NCBI RefSeq assembly: GCF_963924675.1
Contig: NC_089220.1
Span: forward strand, 164,709,270-164,773,269
DNA: 64,000 nucleotides
Direction: 5' to 3'
Origin: Phocoena phocoena
Lineage: Eukaryota; Chordata; Mammalia; Artiodactyla; Phocoenidae
The position numbers and the translations under genes were made by a program. Below, piece by piece: positions 48,801 to 57,800 of the stretch (its first letter is position 1; each line of letters opens with the position of its first letter). The notes beneath the pieces are model-generated. The model was not told the DNA's origin. It ran no database searches and saw nothing but the letters and a program-made list of their open reading frames with translations.

Positions 48801-51800
48801 TTTTCCTTTCCGTATTTTGAAGCTGTTTTTTATACTTGAGCCTTGTGTAAGTGCGCCAACCATCCAGCTGATTGTAATTTCTTACTAAGGCCCCGTTAAC
48901 TCCAGATCAATGGCTTATTTGACTCACTTGACTTTTTTTTTTTTTTTTTAAATTTATTTATTTTAATTTATTTATTTTTGGCTGCGTTGGGTCTTCATTG
49001 CTGCACGCGGGCTTTCTCTAGTTGCAGTGAGCTGGGGCTACTCTCTGTTGTGGTGCACGGGCTTCCCGTTGCGGTGGCTTCTCTTGTTGCAGAGCACGGG
49101 CTCTAGGCACGCGGGCTCAGTAGTTGTGGCTCGCGGGCTCTAGAGCGCAGGCTCAGTAGTTGTGGTGCACGGGCTTAGTTGCCCCGCGGCATGTGGGATC
49201 TTCCTGGGCCAGGGCTCGAACCTGTGTCCCCTGCATTGGCAGGCAGATTCTTAACCACTGTGCCACCAAGGGAAGCCCTCACTTGACTTTTTAAAGAAGC
49301 TAGAATTATTTAACCTTCAAAGCATATGTATGTATGTGTGTTAACATCTCTCAGACACTCAATCCATAAGTAAGGATTAGACCGATGGCTCTGGAGATGG
49401 GGTGGAAAGAGGTGGCGTGGAGATAATGGGTAGGAAAAATGACATTTGTGGGAGCGGGGGATAAATAAAAATCATACATTAGATTTTTTCATAATAATAT
49501 GCAAATTCCCGCCACCTTTTCTCACTCCAACATGCGATTGGAGATATCAGTTTCTCAGCTCAGAATTATAGCTCTAGTGAGCCATCGTTACCTATAGAAG
49601 GATATTGCCTCTCTCAGATGTGTTGGTGTAGAATAAAGGTTTTTTGGTAGCTGGCTTCCATGCCTTCCTCTTCCTAGTCACATCCCTGTGCAGTCTCCGC
49701 CCACGTTGCACCAATGAAATATAGCAGAAGTGATGGCATGTCACTTCTGAGGTTAGATTATAAAAGACTATGGCTTTTGTCTTGGGTTCTCTCCTCTGGA
49801 TCACTCACTCTGGGGGAAGCCTCATCATGAGCTACCTATGAAAGAGCCCAGAAATGGGGAGGAATTGATGCCTTCTTCCAACTCCCGTGGGTACGCTGGG
49901 AAGAAGATCCTGTAGACCCAATGTATCCCGGTCAAGCCTCAGATAACTGCAGCCCTGGTTACTGCTGATGGCTTGATTGCAGCCTAGTGAGAGGTCACAG
50001 CCTGAACCATCCAGCTGAGCCTCTCCCAGATTCCTGATGTACAGAAACTGTAAGATTATAAACGTTTCCTGTTTTAAGCAGCTAAGTTTGGTGTGGCAGT
50101 AGGTAACTAAACCAGTTGTAAACAGCTGGGTTAGACAAATTTCTAGACAAATTTCTTCCACTTTAAAAGCGACATTCCTAAAATCATACTGGCGTATGGT
50201 ATATAAACCAGTTTTGGCGATTACACCTCCATATTTGTTTTTACTGTAATTTCATGAAAAATTTGGTTGAATGGGATGATTATATAACATAAGATTGACA
50301 TCGTAAGTGATAGCCAAATCTTAAATGTATTTTTTAACCCGTTTTATTTCACAAAGGTTTTGAAGTGATATAGCTGTGTTTTACAGCCAGATGCAAAACC
50401 AGCCTTTTTTTTTTTTTTTTTTTTTGCGGTACGCGGGCCTCTCACTGCCGCGGCCCCTCCCATCGCGGAGCACAGGCTCCGGACGCGCAGGCCCAGCGGC
50501 CATGGCTCACAGGCCCAGCCGCTCCGTCACACGCGGGATCCCCCCAGACCGGGGCACGAACCCACGTCCCCCACATCGGCAGGCGGACTCCCAACCACTG
50601 CGCCACCAGGGAAGCCCCAGCCTATCTTTAAACTAAGAAATAGGGCCACCTAAATGCAAAGAAATGATGATTCATAACTTTATTTTATTTTTAATGAAAA
50701 AATAGAATAGAAATTTTTGTAGGGCTTAAAACCAGTGAGTTAAAAGCAGTGTTTGGAAAACGAAATTAAAAAGCAATAAAGTTAAAAGGAATTAGAGTTT
50801 TTTTGTGTGTGTTTTGTTTTTTGATTCGCGGGCCTCTCACTGTTGTGGCCTCTCCCGTTGTGGAGCTCAGGCTCAGCGGCCATGGCTCACGGGCCCAGCT
50901 GCTCCGCGGCATGTGGGATCTTCCCGGACCGGGGCACGAACCCGTGTCCCCTGCATCGGCAGGTGGACTCTCAACCACTGCGCCACCAGGAAAGCCCTGG
51001 AATTAGAGTTTTTGAGGTGTTTGATTTGCCTAGTTATTTTTGAATTAGTATGTTAAATATATATATATTATATATAATATATTTATATATATAATATATA
51101 TGTTTTATATATATAATATATTATATATATATATTTTTTTCTTCCTTTTTTTCCTTTCGGAGAACCTCTTCATTTTGAGTCCTTTTTATGAGTTCTCATG
51201 ATGGATCACTTAATTTTGCTCACATTCTTCCCTCTTACATCTCCATTATGAGCAGAAAAATTAGTGGAGTATCATAATATATGTTTAGATTAATCCTTTT
51301 TTTGAAGTCCAATTTTTAGGTTTTCATCAATTTCTTGGAATTCACCTCTGAATTTTCTTATGTAATCACTATAGTGGTTCTTCCTTTATGACTCTAGAGT
51401 GTGTCTTCAAGAATCAAATGTAGAAAGAATGTCACCTTTCTACATCCAGAAAGTCCCCACAGCTCGTTTTAGAAGGTGTAAGGTTTAAGCCTAGGGTTGT
51501 AAAATGATAGATGTGTTTTATTTAGCCTGCACTGTGTTGTCTTACACAGTGTGTTTTTAAGTTTCCAACACTTAAAAACCAGGCAGTTTCACATCAAAAA
51601 TCAGATGTGTGGCTTCTCTTGAAAAATCCAAGCATCTGACAACGGTTGCCTGTATTCCTGTGTGGCCGCGCTGGGCTGAAGTTGAGTAATTGCTGCTCCT
51701 TGTAGCTGGCGCATATAGTCTTGCAGTTTACTGTGCTTCCCACTCAGTTATTTTTCTTACACCTGCTGGCTTCACTTATTTTAATTACTTGCCTGGGCCC

Positions 51801-54800
51801 TGTGTTTACCACTCCTGATCTAAACAAACCACTAGCCATAACAATTAAGAGGAGGGGTTAAGGCCATTGTGAGCACTGTTAAAATAAAGCAAAATCACTT
51901 TTGCCTGACGCACCTAGTTTTACGTGTTACAGCCGTGCCTGTTATATGCTGATGGACTTTCCTTTCTGTGCTCTTCCCTTCTGGTCAACATAAAGTCATC
52001 CCTTAATATTCCATTCGTCCAGCTTTAGATACTAGTAATTTTATGAATGTTGTTGATCTTAAATGTCCTCCCTTTTATCTGTGTCTCCTTTTGTTTTAAA
52101 AATTAAATCTAAAGTTGTACTGAGCTTGTTATGGTCCGATAGAGGTGGCTGCCTCAGTTCCTTCACTCAGCAGTGAGGTATTCAGGAGGCCAAAGAGAAC
52201 TAGCTATTTCTTTACTGAAAACAGCTGACCATCAGATTTGCGGACTGTATACCAGTTGTCTACATGCATGCAATCAATGGCTTTAATTATTATTTATGAA
52301 TAAGGAAGGTGCTATTGTATAGTTTTATTTCTACTGACAATTTGAAGTTTAAAAAATTGTTAAAAATGAATAAGCCTTAACATTTAAAAAAAGTAACATT
52401 TTAACTGTAATAAAGGCATGAATTAAGATGAGGGAAAGTGTGAAAAAGTAAATGGATAATATTTCTAGTATATATTAGTAATTCTTCAAAGAATAATTAT
52501 GCATTCTTTCCTAATACTTTGTTTCAAGGAGACATATTCCCACCATTTCTAAAAATAAGAAACTTTCTTCCATAGTGAGAAATAAGCTAAAGTGTTTATT
52601 TTTCTTTAGAATAGTAATGTTAGTATAGTTAGCCACTGCAATAGCTATATGTGTGGTCAAAGGACATGTTCATATTTCTTTTATTTTTTAAAAACAATCA
52701 CATTGAAGAAAATTTGTCAAATAGAGAAGAAAATATATCACCAATAGTACCATCAACCCCATCTAAATCTTGTTAGTATGTTAGTATAACATAAAGCCTT
52801 CTTTCTCTGATTTTTTTTTATTTTTTGCATAACTACTTCTAATTTTGCTGGTTACCTAACAGTATATGATTATGGCACATGTTCTTGCATAAAAGAAGAT
52901 GTAGTTTTAAATAATTTGTTTTTTGAAGATTCATTTAAAATTTAAAATGAGGTTAAGGAAAAAAATGAGGTTAAGATATTTTCAGGCACTGAAGATAAAT
53001 TAATTGGCTCTTTTTTTCTTGATCAAACCTTTTATGAGCATCTGTACATATCAATCTTTGATTTCCTAAGTTTAATAATTAATTAAACAACCCAGACTCA
53101 TTTCCAAATTAGAGTTAAAAAAGAATTCTTTGAGATTTCTCCTATAGGGAGTAACTTTTAAGTGTACCAGATTTTTGTATGTGTTTTGGTTACTACCACT
53201 TTTTTTAGAGTAGAAAAGTAGAGAGAAGAAGAAAAGGGGAGCAGGAAGGAGGATGGGAAGCACTGCCTGAAACGGCACCCCATGTGTGTTTCCCCAAACT
53301 CTCCATGCACCCAACTCCCAGCTCCACTCTGTGCTGTGGTCTGTTCACATATTTACCCTGAGCAGAGTCTGCTAGAACAGAACAACGTTTTTACTCTATT
53401 CTGCTTCCCCAAGATCTAGCCAAGTTTCTAGCACATAGTAAGCACGTAATGAACACTCAGTGACCAGAAAGGAGAGGAAAATAAGTATATACACCAAGCC
53501 TGAGAGAGGACAGAATTGTATCAATATGTTTGGGGCTGTAAGTTACAGAATATCAGCTACAGGTGGCTTAAGCAATGAGGACATTTTTTTATTTCGCATG
53601 ACACAAAGTGAAGAGTCAGGGCAGTTCCAAGGTTGGTTATGCAGCTGAACAGTGTCTTGGAGGACCCAGATGTTTTTCATTTTTGTACTCGGCCATCCTC
53701 AGCGTATTGGCAATTTCTTCTGTTATAGTTGCAAGATGGCTGTAGGAGTTCCAGATGTCATTTGCAGGCAGATGTGCCCATGTCCAGCAAAGAAGAGGCG
53801 GTGTTTCCTCTTGTGTATTTCTGTTTATTACAGAGGAAAACCTCTCAGAGATGCTTCTAGCTGGCTTCTGCTCAGGTCCCATTCACCAGGATTGATTCAC
53901 AAGCCCACGCCCTGACCGACAAAGGCTATGGGGTAGATGTCAACAGCGACTGGCACAGAAATACCAGAGGAAGCAACGGTAGGGAAGAGGAGAAGGATAT
54001 ACCACAGGAAAAAGAGTAGTGGCAGAGGCAGGATGAAATAGCCTGTGGAATGTGTAATATAGTATGGTGTGCATTATTTAGGTCTATTATACTCTTACCT
54101 TTATATACACTGTCTTATACCCAGTATATGAATGAAAGTGGTAGAACAGTATCATTTATGAATTACAATGTGTGCCACCCAAGAACAGAGCTGGGTTTTG
54201 TAGGACCATATAAATTGGAGATGTCAGGTATATGAAACTGCAAGTACAAAATTGCTAGGCCCCATCCAGGTCCCTGGAAGCTTCATTACCTTCAGGCAAA
54301 CCTTTCTTTGGTACCCTCCCCAGCCTTCCCCTCGTTTAGCATCACTGATCCAGAAAGAATGGAAAACAGCTTTGGATGGGAATGGGTAACAAGTCAGAAG
54401 AACTGAGTTTGCTTTATTATTAACATTATAGAGTTCAGGAAAAGGAGGATACGGTACTCAGTTACTCAAGGAAAGAATAAAATGTATGGGAATTACAAAG
54501 ATGATAAATTTTTTTAAAAAGAACTTTGTTTTTATTAATAGTTTTATTAACTATTTATTAATAGTTTATTAACTTTCAAAAAACTTATTTATTTTATATT
54601 TTTGGCTGCATTGGGTCTTTGTTGCTGTGTGCGGGCTTTCTCTAGTTGTGGAGAACGGGGGCTACTCTTCGAAGGCTTCGCGTTGCGCGGGCTTCTCATT
54701 CTGGTGGCTTCTCTTGTTGCGGAGCACAGGCTCTAGAGCACAGGCTCAGTAGTTGTGGCGCACAGGCTTAGTTGCTCCGCGGCATTTGGGATCTTCCTGG

Positions 54801-57800
54801 ACCAGGGCTCGAACCCGTGTCCCCTGAATTGGCAGGCAGATTCTTAACCACTGTGCCACCAGGGAAGCCCATATTAACTGTTTTTTAAACAGTTGTTTAC
54901 TGCAGATTCTTTACTCTTAGAAACTGTATAAAAGTGAAAATACATAAATAGGTGAACTTCCCATTGTATTTCATATTTCACACTTGGGTTTTTTAATTGA
55001 AACGTATTTGCTAATCAGTGTAGTGTTAATTTGTAGAAGTGTGTCATCTGCACCCGTGTTGAATGAGTCTGACACATAATAACCTTCCATTAATACTTGT
55101 TTAATGAAAGAATGAATGAATCGTTTATGCAAGATCGGGACTTTTAAGATAATTATAATAATTGAAGGAAAACAAGTGTTGGACACTAACCTGTATTTTC
55201 TAACATTATTTCCTTTTAGAAAATGTGATATTACCGATCTTTTGAAAAATTAAAGACTGTATTTTCTTTAAAGACTAAGAGATATGCTGAATTGATAGCT
55301 TGACTATTAAGATATAAATTGCCAAGGCGCTATAAATCTGAGAAAATGAGAGCATAATTTGAAAGGAAGAGATTATAGAAATGGGTATATGTGATTCAGC
55401 AAGAAAGGCCATGAGTACAATGAGAGTAGAATCTGTAACTATGCACTGTTTTATGCTTCTCAACAGACAGTTTTTACACGTATATTATATGGGTCTGCCT
55501 GCTTGTCTCCTGTTCTCTATAATTTTAAAATGTGTTATTTTTTATAGCTGTTATTTTTGGGCACACAAGTGAATCAACATGTATATACAAAAGATACTGT
55601 TTCTGACATGTAAAATGCTTAAGATAAATTTATTTCTTTATCTTACATTAACATTTATATATATTAAAGCCTGTTCAGTTGTAGTTCTCATTTTTGAAAG
55701 TGTTTTTATATGTACAATGAAAATACACCTTTTAATATTGTACAAAGTTTTAAAAAAAATCTTTTAAAAGTACAATAAGATGAAAGGAATTTAAAAATCG
55801 ACATTATTGGCACAAGATTCATGTTAATGTTTACTCATGTAAATAGCACAAAATACTGCCTAATTAGTGTGGTTGGTAAATTTTTGGTACTTTAATTTTC
55901 TCTGTTATTGTAAACCATGCATAAAATGCTTGCCTATTGAGAAGTGCAGAATTGTCAGAGCTTAAACAGCTGACATCTGCTTACTCTCTTAAAAAAAAAA
56001 AAAAGAATAGGAAGCCATTTCAGCTTAATCTACCTCAAATGTGTTCATGTAAATGGAGGTCCATCTATTGACCTGTATTCTTTTCAGCTCAGGATTGGTC
56101 CACATGGTTCATGAAACCAGGAAGCCTGATTAGAAATGCAGATGTCGAGACAGTGAAGTACACCGTCCCCTTTTCCCTTTGCTGTATCTGTCAGGGTGAA
56201 AAGTGGCTTGTACAAGGGTCAGTCACCCATACTCACTTAATTACTTTTCTTGGACCCACAGAGCTGTCACAAGCTGTGGTGGACGTGGGAGCCATTCCTC
56301 TTTTAGTGCTCTGTATCCAAGAGCCAGAAATTGCTTTGAAAAGGATTGCTGCTTCGGCCCTCAGTGATATTGCAAAGCATTCTCCAGAGTTGGCACAGAC
56401 AGTGGTGGACGCAGGAGCAATTGCTCACTTAGCCCAGATGATCCTGAACCCTGATGCTAAGTTGAAGGTAGTTAAAAATAAAGAAACAAACAATCCAGGA
56501 TTCCGATAATCTAAGAAGATGGAAATGTGTGCAGATTAATATTATACATTTTTAAATAATTAGTAAATTATCATGGAAAACAGATATGAATATATTGTGT
56601 ATTTGGTCCTTTAATATGTGAAAACTGTGCTGTAAGGATTAGACAATAAAGATGTGACTGGGAAAAAGTATGTGCAATGCTGAAAACTAGAAGTAGCATC
56701 AGAATTAATACTAATAATTAAAGTAAGGAATCACGTAATGATTAAATCTCAGGGTTAGAAGGGACCTAAAGGTTTTCTAGCCCATTGTTATATTTAAGTT
56801 TCCTGTAAAAATTGCCATATTTATATTAGTCTTTTTTATAGCTTTCTAAAATCTAATTTTCAGTTGATAGTCACCAATTATACTTTTATATTCTAATAGT
56901 TATATTCTGTAAGATTTAAAAATTGTTAATATTAATTAAGCAATGTAAAGTTTTTACAAATGATATTGGCAATATCCCAAAATGTTAGTTCTACTTGATT
57001 GTTACTGTACTACATTACTGTGTTTATCATCAATTAACAATTTAAGTATTGTGTAATTAAGAAATAGTATTCATCCCAGGGTTATATTCTTTGACCAGCC
57101 TCAGTTGATAAGAGATTTAAATAGTCAATAGTGTGAACTAAGATGTTTAACTTGGAAATTAGGGAATTTAAGAAATTGACTATTTAGGTATAAGAAGACT
57201 AGGATGTGAATGCCTCGAGACTCCTAGATGATGTTGGACGTGTCATTGTTTTCTCCTCTTTATAAAGGAATTTGAGTGTGTGCGAAGCTGTTTCAATTAT
57301 GTCTGAACTCCACAGTGGAGTCTGTGTAACATTCGGGTTTGGTTTTTGCTCAACAGCGTCAGGTCCTTTCAGCTCTCAGTCAGATTGCGAAACATTCTGT
57401 GGATCTAGCAGAAATGGTGGTTGAAGCAGAGATTTTTCCAGCTGTACTTACCTGTCTGAAGGACAAAGATGAATACGTGAAGAAAAATGCTTCCACTTTA
57501 ATTAGAGAGATTGCAAAACATACACCTGAGGTAAAACAAGGGAAAAAAAAACCAGCTTCAAAATACAACAGTATGGGGCTTCCCTGGTGGCGCAGTGGTT
57601 GAGAGTCCACCTGCCGATGCAGGGAACATGGGTTCGTGCCCCGGTCCGGGAAGATCCCACATGCCGCGGAGCGGCTGGGCCCGTGAGCCATGGCCGCTGA
57701 GCCTGCGTGTCCGGAGCCTGTGCTCCACAACAGGAGAGGCCGCAACAGTGAGAGGCCTGCGTACCGAAAAAGAAAAACAAAACAAAACAAAACAAACCAA

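Larger units (their letters stand above)
41130..56261 (+). other. SPAG6: SPAG6 intron 4 (15.1 kb)
   Basis: The most repeat-loaded intron, with nine CHR-type SINEs, two LTR-like elements, MIRs, AT microsatellites and a CpG-rich block at 45.27-45.56 kb. 44.0-45.2, 51.2-53.3 and 54.9-56.1 kb show nothing I can name. Confidence 0.85.

Noticed and set aside
56111..56261. Upstream extension of the open frame before SPAG6 exon 5
   Set aside because: Family sequence and the CCCACAG acceptor place the exon start at 56262. The extension is intron.
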